A program made the position numbers and the translations under genes. Positions 1 through 5,603 of a stretch of 5,603 nt of DNA are shown one piece after another. The DNA lies in assembly GCA_005798965.1 (NCBI GenBank), contig SYIB01000209.1:1-5603 (forward strand). The letters run 5' to 3'. Source of the stretch: Planctomycetia bacterium (GTDB taxonomy: Bacteria > Planctomycetota > Phycisphaerae > Phycisphaerales > SM1A02). The number at the start of each line of letters is the position of its first letter. The stretch's first letter is position 1. The notes beneath the pieces are model-generated. The model was not told the origin of the DNA. It did no database searches and worked only from the letters and a program-made list of their open reading frames with translations.

Positions 1-4
1 CGCC

Positions 5-1090
5 ATGGCGCGCTATGCAATGATCATGGCCGGAGGCAGCGGCACGCGGCTCTGGCCGATGAGCCGTGCGGCGATGCCGAAGCAGCTGGTTCCCTTCATT
101 GACGGCCGGAGCCTGCTCGAGATCGCAGGCGATCGGATCGCGGGGCTCGTTCCGGCGGAGCGCAGGCTGGTCTGTGCGGCGGATGCGTACCGGGATCTGG
201 TGCTGGAGGCGGTGCCTGGGCTCGAGCCGCGCAACTTCCTCGGCGAACCGATCGGCCGTGACACGCTCAACGCCGTCGGCTTTTCCGCTGCGATCCTGGC
301 CGCCCGCGATCCGGACGCCGTGTTCTGCGTGCTCACCTCCGACCACCTCATCACGCCGCAGGCGACCTTCGAGTCGTGCATGCAGACCGCGTTCGGACTG
401 GTCGAGTCAGATCCATCGCGGCTCGCCACGTTCGCGATCACACCCACCCATCCAGCGACCGGCTTCGGCTACGTCGAGTACGGCGACGCGGTGCCAGGCC
501 ATGCGCCCGCCGTGCACTGCAAGCGATTCGTCGAGAAGCCCGACATCAAGCGCGCGCAGGAGTATGTGGCGAGCGGCCGCTTCGGCTGGAACAGCGGCAT
601 GTTCGTGCTGCATGCCCGGACCGTGCTCGACGCCATTGCGCGCTTCCGGCCCGACAACCATGCCGGGCTCATGCGGATCCACGCCGCCGCCGCGAGCGGC
701 GGCGACATGTCCCGCACCGTCGCCGAGGTGTATCCGGGACTTGCGAAGGTGAGTGTCGACATTGCGCTCATGGAGCCTGCGAGCACGGATGCTGCCCTCT
801 CGGTCTGCACAGTGCCGATGCCGGTCGATTGGAAGGATGTTGGATCGTGGCCGAGCTGGGGATCCACGCTGCCGGCCGACGACGCCGGCAACCGTGCATC
901 ATGCCCCGCGGTGCACCTGGGCTCGACCAACATCGTGGTGGCCAGCGACGACCCTTCGCACACCGTGGCCACGATCGGCCTGGACCACGTGGTCATCGTG
1001 CGCACCAAGGATGCCACGCTCGTCTGCCGGGCCGACTTGGCCGAGCAGGTCAAGGATCTTGTGGCGCGGCTTCCACCCTCGCTCCGCTGA
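5..1090 (+). CDS. manC: Mannose-1-phosphate guanylyltransferase (GDP-mannose pyrophosphorylase, short type)
   Basis: This cytoplasmic enzyme makes GDP-mannose and pyrophosphate from GTP and mannose 1-phosphate, supplying mannose, fucose or rhamnose-type sugars for surface polysaccharide. The 361-residue protein shows the family motifs in order: the nucleotide-binding loop GGSGTRLWPMSR at residues 10-21, followed by PKQ at 25-27; EPIGRDT at 81-87; the metal-binding region SDH at 112-114; GFGYVEYG at 153-160; FVEKP at 175-179; WNSGMF at 195-200; VDIALME at 251-257; and DWKDVGSW at 275-282. The length matches the short, transferase-only form; the C-terminal phosphomannose isomerase cupin of the bifunctional AlgA/ManC type is absent. 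Small departures from the commonest motifs are GRDT for GRNT and TSDH for PADH. The ATG at 5 puts the P-loop at the usual place near the N-terminus; only four bases upstream are visible, so no ribosome site can be judged. The stop overlaps the start of ruvX. A closely related sugar-phosphate nucleotidyltransferase with another sugar preference cannot be excluded. Confidence 0.93.
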   Translation: MARYAMIMAGGSGTRLWPMSRAAMPKQLVPFIDGRSLLEIAGDRIAGLVPAERRLVCAADAYRDLVLEAVPGLEPRNFLGEPIGRDTLNAVGFSAAILAARDPDAVFCVLTSDHLITPQATFESCMQTAFGLVESDPSRLATFAITPTHPATGFGYVEYGDAVPGHAPAVHCKRFVEKPDIKRAQEYVASGRFGWNSGMFVLHARTVLDAIARFRPDNHAGLMRIHAAAASGGDMSRTVAEVYPGLAKVSVDIALMEPASTDAALSVCTVPMPVDWKDVGSWPSWGSTLPADDAGNRASCPAVHLGSTNIVVASDDPSHTVATIGLDHVVIVRTKDATLVCRADLAEQVKDLVARLPPSLR

Positions 1091-1515
1091 TGCCCCGCTA
1101 CCTCGCCATCGATCTGGGCGACAAGCGCACGGGTCTCGCCGTGGCGGACAGCGTGCTTCGGCTGCCGATGCCGCTGGAGGTCGTGCAGGCCACCACGCAT
1201 GACCTGGTCCGTGACGCCGTGCTGCGTGCGATCGGAAGCCATGACCCCACCGACCTCGTCATCGGCATGCCCTTCAACATGGACGGTTCCGAGGGGCCGC
1301 GCGCGCGGATCGTGCGTTCGTTCGTCGAACTCCTGCAGCAGCGCACGACGTTGCCAGTCCACCTGCAGGACGAGCGGTGCTCAAGCATGGATGCAGAGGA
1401 GTTCCTGCAGCGCAGCGGCCGCACGCACGGCCAGAAGAAGGCGATCCGCGATGCGCTCGCCGCCTGCGTGATCCTGCAAGGTTTCCTCAATGCGCACGAT
1501 GCGCGAGGGACTTGA
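1090..1515 (+). CDS. ruvX: RuvX/YqgF family putative pre-16S rRNA nuclease (Holliday junction resolvase-like)
   Basis: This is a 141-residue RNase H-fold nuclease; the family's usual length is about 140. In E. coli YqgF is implicated in maturation of the 5' end of 16S rRNA, and the family was first described as a Holliday junction resolvase homologue. Visible motifs are the first strand AIDLGDKRTGLAVAD at residues 6-20 with the catalytic Asp at 8, VIGMPFNMDGSEG at 57-69, DERCSS at 94-99 with the second acidic residue Glu95, and RDALAACVILQGFL at 120-133 with the third acidic residue Asp121. The full acidic triad is therefore present. DERCSS replaces the more usual DER-x-TT. The ATG at 1090 shares its A with the TGA of manC (TGATG) and there is no clear Shine-Dalgarno sequence, so translation probably depends on re-initiation after manC. 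The TGA stop directly abuts the stop of the convergent pgl gene. Confidence 0.93.
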   Translation: MPRYLAIDLGDKRTGLAVADSVLRLPMPLEVVQATTHDLVRDAVLRAIGSHDPTDLVIGMPFNMDGSEGPRARIVRSFVELLQQRTTLPVHLQDERCSSMDAEEFLQRSGRTHGQKKAIRDALAACVILQGFLNAHDARGT

Positions 1516-2310
1516 TCAGGGTGCCTGCACGCCCGTGCATGCCGCGCGATCGAGGTACCAGCGGAGTTCGCCGCCAGTGGGCACGATGCCACGAATCGGC
1601 AGGGTCGCGGCCTCGTCCGCATCGGCCCGTGCCACGCGCTCGAGCATGGCATGCTTGGACGCACCCATCACGAGCACGGCGACGAAGCGCGAGGCGTTCA
1701 ACAATCGGTAGGTCATCGTGATGCGGGCCGGCGGCGTGACGGTTGGGCCGTCGTTGGATACGACCAGCGCCTCCGGCTCGACCAGCGCAGGACTGTGCGG
1801 AAAGAGGCTCGCGGTGTGGCCATCGCCACCCATGCCCAGGAGCACAAAGTCGAGCCGATCGTGGCCAACCTCACGCCAGGCAAGCGTCTCCCGCAGGGCC
1901 CGGTCGTAGGCCTCGGCCGCACCGGGCACGTGCGCATCCATCGGGTGCACCTGCTGCGGCGGGATGCCGACATGCTCCACGATCGTCTCGCGGATGTGCA
2001 TGAAGTTGCAGCGATCGTCGTCGGGCGGCACGCAACGCTCGTCGACGATCCACAGGTGTGTGCGCTCCCATGGCAGCTGTCGGAAACGTGGGTCGACCAT
2101 CAGGCAGCGGTAGAAGGGAAGCGGCGTCGAACCCCCGGAAAGTGCGAGATGGAAGTCGCCATACGCCCGCACGCAGTTGTTCGCCTGCAGGAGCAGGTCA
2201 GCACCGAGCGAACCGTGCACGTCGTCGGCATCGACACCCGTGACGACGCGACCCGGCAGTGCAGGCACTGCGAAGGAATCATCGATCAGCTCGTATGGAT
2301 CGATCACCAT
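1516..2310 (-). CDS. pgl: 6-phosphogluconolactonase (DevB/Pgl type)
   Basis: This cytoplasmic enzyme hydrolyses 6-phosphoglucono-1,5-lactone to 6-phosphogluconate, the second step of the oxidative pentose phosphate pathway, and consumes the product of the zwf gene just upstream. The 264-residue protein belongs to the glucosamine/galactosamine-6-phosphate isomerase fold and carries the Pgl signatures: LSGGSTP at 57-63, VDER at 89-92, NFMHIRE at 102-108, GMGGDGHTASLFP at 159-171 with the catalytic-type His in DGH, and a C-terminal PTGGELRWYLDRAA block at 244-257. The DGHTASLFP form separates it from NagB deaminases. The length is slightly above the usual 230-250, mostly from the N-terminus and a short tail. 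The start is the ATG at 2310, three bases after the zwf stop and in the same frame; only weak purine-rich sequence precedes it, so translational coupling to zwf is likely. Confidence 0.95.
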   Translation of the reverse strand: MVIDPYELIDDSFAVPALPGRVVTGVDADDVHGSLGADLLLQANNCVRAYGDFHLALSGGSTPLPFYRCLMVDPRFRQLPWERTHLWIVDERCVPPDDDRCNFMHIRETIVEHVGIPPQQVHPMDAHVPGAAEAYDRALRETLAWREVGHDRLDFVLLGMGGDGHTASLFPHSPALVEPEALVVSNDGPTVTPPARITMTYRLLNASRFVAVLVMGASKHAMLERVARADADEAATLPIRGIVPTGGELRWYLDRAACTGVQAP

Positions 2311-2313
2311 GGC

Positions 2314-3879
2314 TCAGCCGTCGTGCCATGCGCGGCCGTCGCGCAGCATCATGTCATCGGCCGATCGGGGGCCCCATGAGCCCTGCACGTAGTTGCCGGC
2401 GATGCCCTCGCGCAGCGACCTGCTGCGGCCATCAAGGAACGGCATCACGGCACTCCATGCACCCTCGACCTCGGTTCGGTGCTTGAAGAGCGACTGGTCG
2501 CCGCGCATGGCGTCGACGATCAGCGGACCGTAGGCCTCGACCGGCTGCCCGCCGAACTCCTTGCGGAAGTCCGCCTGCATCGCGATCGGCGCGATCGCCA
2601 TGCGGCGACCGGGGACCTTGCTCTCAAAGCGCAGCTCGGCTCGCTCGTTTGGGGCGATCTCGATCATCAGACGGTTGCCCTGCACGCCACCGGCCCCGTG
2701 CGGCACATTCTTGAACAGGTCGGCGGCAGGCGGCTTGAATTGCACCACGACCTCAGTCCGCTTCGCACGCATGGCCTTGCCTGTCCGTAGGTAGAACGGC
2801 GTGCCGGCCCAGCGCCAGGTGTCCAAGTGCAGCTTGATCGCCGCAAAGGTCTCGACCGTCGAGCCAGGAGCGACGCCCTGCAACTGCGCATACGCAGGCT
2901 CTGGACCTGCTCCGTACTGGCCGAAGGCTCCATGCGTCAGGACATCAGCCGCCTCGGTCGGGCGGATCGCGCCGATGAGCTTGATCTTTTCGCTGCGGAT
3001 CTCGTTCGCCCGCATCCGATTGGGCGGCTCCATGGCGATGAACGCGAGCACCTGCATGAGGTGGCTCTGGATCATGTCGCGCACGGCACCAGTCTGCTCG
3101 TAGAAGCCACCCCGCATGCCGACGCCCACGGTCTCGGCTGCCGTGATCTGCACATGGTCGATGTACCGATGGTTCCAGACTGGCTCGAAGATGCTGTTGG
3201 CGAAACGAAGCACCAGCAGGCTCTGGACAAGGTCCTTGCCCAGGTAATGGTCGATGCGGTAGGTCGAGTCTTCCTCGAACACGCGCCCGAGCGCCCGATT
3301 CAGGCTCGCGGCGCTCGCCTCGTCCGTGCCGAAGGGTTTCTCGACCACGATCCGCTGCCACGAACGGCCCTTCGCATCCAGACTGCACCAGCGCTTGCCT
3401 TCCGTCACGAGGCCGGCGTCATCGATGCACTGCACGATCGGCTCGTACAGGGACGGCGCCACCGAGAGGTAGAAGAGCATGTTGCCCTTGGTGCTGCGCG
3501 TCGCGGCCAGCGTATCGAGACGCTCGATGAGCGCGGGATAGGAAGCCTGGGTCGCAGCATCGCCAGCGTGATAGAAGAGCCGCTGCTCGAAAGCCTGCCA
3601 CCTCGTGGCGTCGAATCCCTGCACCGAAGCCTGTACGGCGGTGCGCATCTCGGCGCGCCAGCCCTCGTCGGACTTCGCGGTACGGCTCATGCCGAGGATC
3701 GCCGTCGCTGGATGCAGGGCACCCAAGCAGTGCATCTCGTACATCGATGGGATGAGTTTGCGATGAGTCAGATCACCGCTGGCTCCAAGGATCAGGAGCA
3801 CGCAGGGGTCGGCGCCCGAGGGCGGCGTCTGCGTGGCGGACTGGCTGATGGTGTCAGGTGCGGTCGGCGCGGCCGTCAT
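2314..3879 (-). CDS. zwf: Glucose-6-phosphate 1-dehydrogenase
   Basis: This enzyme oxidises glucose 6-phosphate to 6-phosphogluconolactone with reduction of NADP+ (or NAD+), opening the oxidative pentose phosphate and Entner-Doudoroff routes. The 521-residue protein is full length for the family (about 490-515). The Rossmann coenzyme loop GASGDLTHRK lies at residues 32-41, EKPFG at 180-184, the active-site signature RIDHYLGK at 208-215 with its substrate-binding His211 and Lys215, a second conserved block GFYEQTGAVRDMIQSH at 258-273, YLRTGK at 363-368, and the C-terminal AYGPLIVDAMRGD and GSWGP blocks. The first 24 residues are a Thr/Ser/Pro/Ala-rich extension with no clear function. The ATG at 3879 is chosen because no in-frame Met lies between it and the Rossmann loop. 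It has no Shine-Dalgarno sequence; an inverted repeat abuts it instead. Only 31 bases separate it from the porin stop, and 3 bases from pgl. Confidence 0.97.
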   Translation of the reverse strand: MTAAPTAPDTISQSATQTPPSGADPCVLLILGASGDLTHRKLIPSMYEMHCLGALHPATAILGMSRTAKSDEGWRAEMRTAVQASVQGFDATRWQAFEQRLFYHAGDAATQASYPALIERLDTLAATRSTKGNMLFYLSVAPSLYEPIVQCIDDAGLVTEGKRWCSLDAKGRSWQRIVVEKPFGTDEASAASLNRALGRVFEEDSTYRIDHYLGKDLVQSLLVLRFANSIFEPVWNHRYIDHVQITAAETVGVGMRGGFYEQTGAVRDMIQSHLMQVLAFIAMEPPNRMRANEIRSEKIKLIGAIRPTEAADVLTHGAFGQYGAGPEPAYAQLQGVAPGSTVETFAAIKLHLDTWRWAGTPFYLRTGKAMRAKRTEVVVQFKPPAADLFKNVPHGAGGVQGNRLMIEIAPNERAELRFESKVPGRRMAIAPIAMQADFRKEFGGQPVEAYGPLIVDAMRGDQSLFKHRTEVEGAWSAVMPFLDGRSRSLREGIAGNYVQGSWGPRSADDMMLRDGRAWHDG

Positions 3880-3899
3880 GGGCGTTTGAGCATACGCCC
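3880..3899 (-). promoter_or_regulatory. Inverted repeat abutting the zwf start codon
   Basis: Perfect 6-base arms GGGCGT (3880-3885) and ACGCCC (3894-3899) flank an 8-base loop, whose TG and CA could pair further. In the zwf-sense RNA the hairpin would end exactly at the base before the AUG, in the place where a ribosome site would normally be. It also fills most of the 31-base gap after the porin stop. No U-run follows, so it is not a standard intrinsic terminator. Possible roles are an mRNA processing or stabilising element between porin and zwf, or control of zwf translation. The repeat itself is certain; its function is inference. Confidence 0.4.
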
Positions 3900-3910
3900 G
3901 GCGTGTCGCG

Positions 3911-5302
3911 TCAGAAGAGCACTTGGTACTGGATGCCCACGTACATCTGACCCGAGACGTCGCCGGCCGGTGGCTGGACGTCCGGCAGCAGGTTGGCGCT
4001 TCCGGACGCGAAACCGTTGCCAGTCCGATTCGAGCTCAAGCCTTCGAAGGAGTACCCAATGTCGAGCTGGACCTTCATGCTGTGCCGGTGGAAGTAGTGG
4101 CTCAGGTTCAGCTCGAGGAGGCTCAGCATTGGATACGCCCGGTCGGTGTCGGCCCCAGTGTCACCGATGCTGTAGCGGAGGCCGGTCTCCCACTTTTCGG
4201 CGAGCATCGTGCTGGCCTGCACAAGCGCACCCCACTGGTTCGACTGGCCGTCATCGCTCTGCACGCGGCGGAAGACGCCCCAGGCGAAGATGGACCACCC
4301 CGCCTGCTTGTGCATGAAGTCCGACGTGACTTCGACCATCCATGGGTCCTCCGGGAACGGGGCCGACGGGCTGGCCTGCTCGCCATCCACGGCCACTCCG
4401 ATGTTGGTCGCCTGCCCCTTCATGTCCAGCCATGGCGTGAAGTCGCGCAGGTCGCGCCAGGTCCCGGCGAGCTTCCAGTCGAAGCGGCTGGAGATGGCCC
4501 AGTCGATGTCGAGGCTGTTGTCCCACGGGAGGTTCACCGTGTTGCCGGTATTCCAGTCGGCGCCCCCGGGCGTGGACGGCGATCGCACCGTGATGCCATC
4601 GAACCAGCCGCTGCGCCACATGAAGTTTTCGGTCTCCCATTCGAGCGCGATGCCGCGCGACCGGGCCGCACGAAAATAGTTGTTCAGCGCGCTTCGCTCC
4701 ATGAAGAGTGTGGTGGCGGAGCTCATCCCCTCCTCGCGCGTGAAGCCGGGGCGGAACTGGCCCATCTTGAGTTGGAGTTCGGGCGAGAGCACGCGGCCGA
4801 TCCAAGCGTCCTCGATATCCGGGACGCGCGGTCCGGCCACCCCGCTTGGGCGCGAGATCTGCAAGGCGTATCGCCACTCCTTGCCGAAGGCGTGGCCATC
4901 CATGATGAAGCGGGTTCGGCGATTCTCGAAGCCCTGCGTCTCCCCAAGTTCCTCGCGGTGGTTCCAGATGAACCGCAGCTGAAGTTGGACATTCAGGTGG
5001 AAACGGAAGTTGCCGTCAGCCGAGTTGATCTCGGTGCCGGACGCATCGAGCCGGTAGAAGCTGTCGCCCTGAAAGACCGACTGGCCACCCCCATCCTGCT
5101 TCATGGCGCGCGTCCCGGCGTCGGCGAGCGTGTCCTTCACGATCTTGCGGATCTCCGCGGCGCGTTCGGCGTCAAGCGCCTCCTTCGACTGGCTGCGCTG
5201 CATGGCGCGAAGGTCTGCACGCAGTGCATCGATCTCGGTCTGCAGGGTGGGTTCGCCGCCGGATGCGAGGCTGAACACTGTGAAGATCGCGGCAAGGTGC
5301 AT
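3911..5302 (-). CDS. Porin_O_P family outer-membrane porin (OprP/OprO-like) with N-terminal coiled coil
   Basis: This is a predicted outer-membrane beta-barrel channel related to the phosphate and polyphosphate porins OprP and OprO. From the ATG at 5302 it has 463 residues: a short hydrophobic export signal (MHLAAIFTVFSLASGG), a charged heptad-like coiled-coil region at about 17-60, a linker, then a barrel from about residue 97 to the end. Family-like features are the RRTRFIMDGHAFG strand pair near 128-140, LKMGQFRPGFTREEG near 178-192, the FMERS hallmark at 200-204, alternating aromatic strands throughout, and the C-terminal strand YVGIQYQVLF ending in Phe, the usual BAM recognition signal. 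A GTG at 5332 would add ten residues, but the ATG has GGAG nine bases upstream and is preferred. The signal peptide is short and lacks a Lys/Arg in this form, which leaves some doubt about the start. Substrate cannot be read from the sequence: phosphate is suggested by family and upstream motif, a sugar or sugar phosphate by the adjacent zwf-pgl. Confidence 0.85.
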   Translation of the reverse strand: MHLAAIFTVFSLASGGEPTLQTEIDALRADLRAMQRSQSKEALDAERAAEIRKIVKDTLADAGTRAMKQDGGGQSVFQGDSFYRLDASGTEINSADGNFRFHLNVQLQLRFIWNHREELGETQGFENRRTRFIMDGHAFGKEWRYALQISRPSGVAGPRVPDIEDAWIGRVLSPELQLKMGQFRPGFTREEGMSSATTLFMERSALNNYFRAARSRGIALEWETENFMWRSGWFDGITVRSPSTPGGADWNTGNTVNLPWDNSLDIDWAISSRFDWKLAGTWRDLRDFTPWLDMKGQATNIGVAVDGEQASPSAPFPEDPWMVEVTSDFMHKQAGWSIFAWGVFRRVQSDDGQSNQWGALVQASTMLAEKWETGLRYSIGDTGADTDRAYPMLSLLELNLSHYFHRHSMKVQLDIGYSFEGLSSNRTGNGFASGSANLLPDVQPPAGDVSGQMYVGIQYQVLF

Positions 5303-5311
5303 CGTTCGCTG

Positions 5312-5315
5312 CTCC
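5312..5315 (-). promoter_or_regulatory. Shine-Dalgarno site of the porin gene
   Basis: On the minus strand GGAG lies nine bases before the ATG at 5302 (read as GGAGCAGCGAACG then ATG). It is the best ribosome site in the window and is the reason for preferring this start over the GTG at 5332. Confidence 0.6.
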
Positions 5316-5353
5316 GGTACTGGGCCAACCACACACCAAGCGTCCGGGATGCG

Positions 5354-5367
5354 GGCCGACTCCGGCC
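5354..5367 (-). other. Small GC hairpin in the predicted porin 5' leader
   Basis: Perfect 5-base arms GGCCG and CGGCC are separated by a 4-base loop. It sits in the predicted untranslated leader about 50 bases before the porin ATG. Such short GC stems occur by chance in high-GC DNA; no riboswitch or attenuator is recognised, and no T-run follows on either strand. Confidence 0.25.
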
Positions 5368-5394
5368 TGAACGCAACGCGAACAAGACATGAAC

Positions 5395-5424
5395 ACTATC
5401 TGTGCCCTCCCATGTCTTTGTTAA
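5395..5424 (-). promoter_or_regulatory. Candidate sigma70-type promoter for the porin (-35 TTAACA, -10 GATAGT)
   Basis: On the minus strand TTAACA at 5424-5419 matches the -35 consensus TTGACA at five of six positions. After 18 bases, GATAGT at 5400-5395 matches TATAAT at four of six. Transcription would begin near 5388, giving a leader of about 85 nucleotides to the ATG at 5302. The -35 hexamer is also the core of the last CTTAACA repeat, so a regulator bound to the repeats would contact polymerase directly. The -10 is imperfect, which suits an activated promoter but also limits confidence. Confidence 0.45.
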
Positions 5425-5458
5425 GGCTTGACATTAACGATGTTCAGATTGTGTTAAG
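5419..5458 (-). promoter_or_regulatory. Candidate PHO box: CTTAACA-type direct repeats on an 11-base register
   Basis: On the minus strand CTTAACA (5458-5452) is followed after four bases by CTGAACA (5447-5441), and an identical CTTAACA occurs at 5425-5419, exactly 33 bases (three turns of 11) from the first. The in-phase third slot (5436-5430) is degenerate, although a TTAA core lies nearby at 5437-5434. Seven-base units with four-base spacers are the known layout of PhoB sites in enterics (CTGTCAT units) and, with TTAACA-like units, of PhoP/SphR-type sites in Bacillus and cyanobacteria. The downstream gene is of the phosphate-selective porin family. The repeats are AT-rich islands in GC-rich DNA. 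The first two units overlap the 3' end of the gene to the right. The regulator assignment is inference. Confidence 0.5.
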
Positions 5459-5603
5459 GACACCTGCGCCCAGTTCGGACGCGGCTGCAGCCACGGGCAT
5501 CAGCCGCTCACCCTTGGGATCGATGAGCCAGAGCCAATCGATGAAGAGGAACTCGAATCGGGCGGCCAGCAGCGCGATACGCCCCATGACCGTGAAGCCG
5601 AAG
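5444..5603 (-). CDS. 3' end of an unrecognised hydrophobic protein gene (runs off the right edge)
   Basis: A minus-strand frame enters from the window edge (first full codon at 5602) and ends at TGA 5446-5444, giving the last 52 residues of a protein. It contains a strongly hydrophobic, aromatic stretch (IALLAARFEFLFIDWLWLI), then DPKGERLMPVAAAA and an Ala/Gly-rich tail ending VLNTI. The stretch could be a membrane segment or a buried helix; no family is recognised. The other two minus frames contain stop codons and give Ser/Arg/Pro-rich shadow-like sequence. A plus-strand frame is also open here, so the call rests on amino-acid composition and on orientation matching the porin, zwf and pgl genes. 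The stop codon lies inside the second unit of the candidate PHO box. Confidence 0.5.
   Translation of the reverse strand, partial: FGFTVMGRIALLAARFEFLFIDWLWLIDPKGERLMPVAAAASELGAGVLNTI

Noticed and set aside
469..1362. 297-codon minus-strand frame antisense to manC and ruvX
   Set aside because: It crosses two overlapping genes that carry complete catalytic motifs; the translated sequence has no domain features.
1526..1539. Hairpin TGCAC/GTGCA as a terminator for ruvX
   Set aside because: Stem of only five pairs with no following T-run, and it lies in pgl coding sequence; kept only as part of the convergent-junction finding.
2827..4317. 496-codon open frame on the + strand across zwf and the porin 3' end
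   Set aside because: It spans the junction of two firmly identified minus-strand genes and turns Arg/Gly/Ser-rich toward its end; it is a shadow frame.
3923..5392. 489-codon open frame on the + strand antisense to the porin
   Set aside because: The minus-strand frame has a signal peptide, FMERS motif and terminal Phe. The + frame is His/Arg/Glu-rich with no motif and is explained by GC-rich codon bias of the true gene.
5431..5443. Short dyad ACAT/ATGT between the repeats as a separate operator
   Set aside because: Only four perfect bases per arm; the direct-repeat phasing explains the region better.
5428..5456. Perfect TTGACA (5428-5433) on the + strand as a rightward promoter
   Set aside because: No acceptable -10 hexamer lies 16-18 bases downstream, and no credible + strand gene follows.
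5412..5603. + strand frame from ATG 5412 open to the window edge
   Set aside because: The translation is Ser/Arg/Ala-rich and low in complexity beyond its first 20 residues, has no convincing ribosome site, and shares third codon positions with the more protein-like minus frame, so codon bias cannot support it. It is not fully excluded.

Overview
The window comes from a high-GC Gram-negative bacterium. The Gram-negative call is firm, because one gene encodes an outer-membrane beta-barrel porin ending in the usual terminal phenylalanine. A planctomycete-type host (perhaps Phycisphaerae) is only a guess, based on the coiled-coil-plus-Porin_O_P architecture and the general look of the proteins. 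Nothing here proves the lineage. The window is gene-dense and ordinary in content: every long reading frame is either a recognisable housekeeping or envelope gene, or a GC-driven shadow of one. I see no mobile element, CRISPR array, tRNA or rRNA.

Layout. On the + strand, a short-type mannose-1-phosphate guanylyltransferase (5-1090) overlaps by one base with ruvX/yqgF (1090-1515). On the - strand, reading right to left, there is the 3' end of an unrecognised hydrophobic gene (5603-5444), a 141-base intergenic region, a Porin_O_P (OprP/OprO-like) porin (5302-3911), zwf (3879-2314) and pgl (2310-1516). The two blocks converge with zero spacing: the stop codons of ruvX and pgl abut as TGA|TCA.

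How the genes may work together. Zwf and Pgl are the first two steps of the oxidative pentose phosphate pathway, making NADPH and 6-phosphogluconate, and they are clearly one transcriptional unit with 3 bases between them. The porin lies 31 bases upstream of zwf on the same strand and may head the same operon. Upstream of the porin is the most interesting signal in the window: copies of CTTAACA/CTGAACA placed on an 11-base register (two adjacent units and an identical third unit exactly 33 bases from the first). The last unit doubles as a -35 element (TTAACA, 18 bases, GATAGT). This is the architecture of a PHO box, the binding site of PhoB/PhoP-type phosphate-starvation regulators, and it sits in front of a gene of the phosphate-selective porin family. 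If real, it predicts phosphate-controlled expression of the porin and possibly of zwf-pgl. That link is an inference from motif and context. The + strand pair manC-ruvX looks translationally coupled but has no obvious shared pathway.
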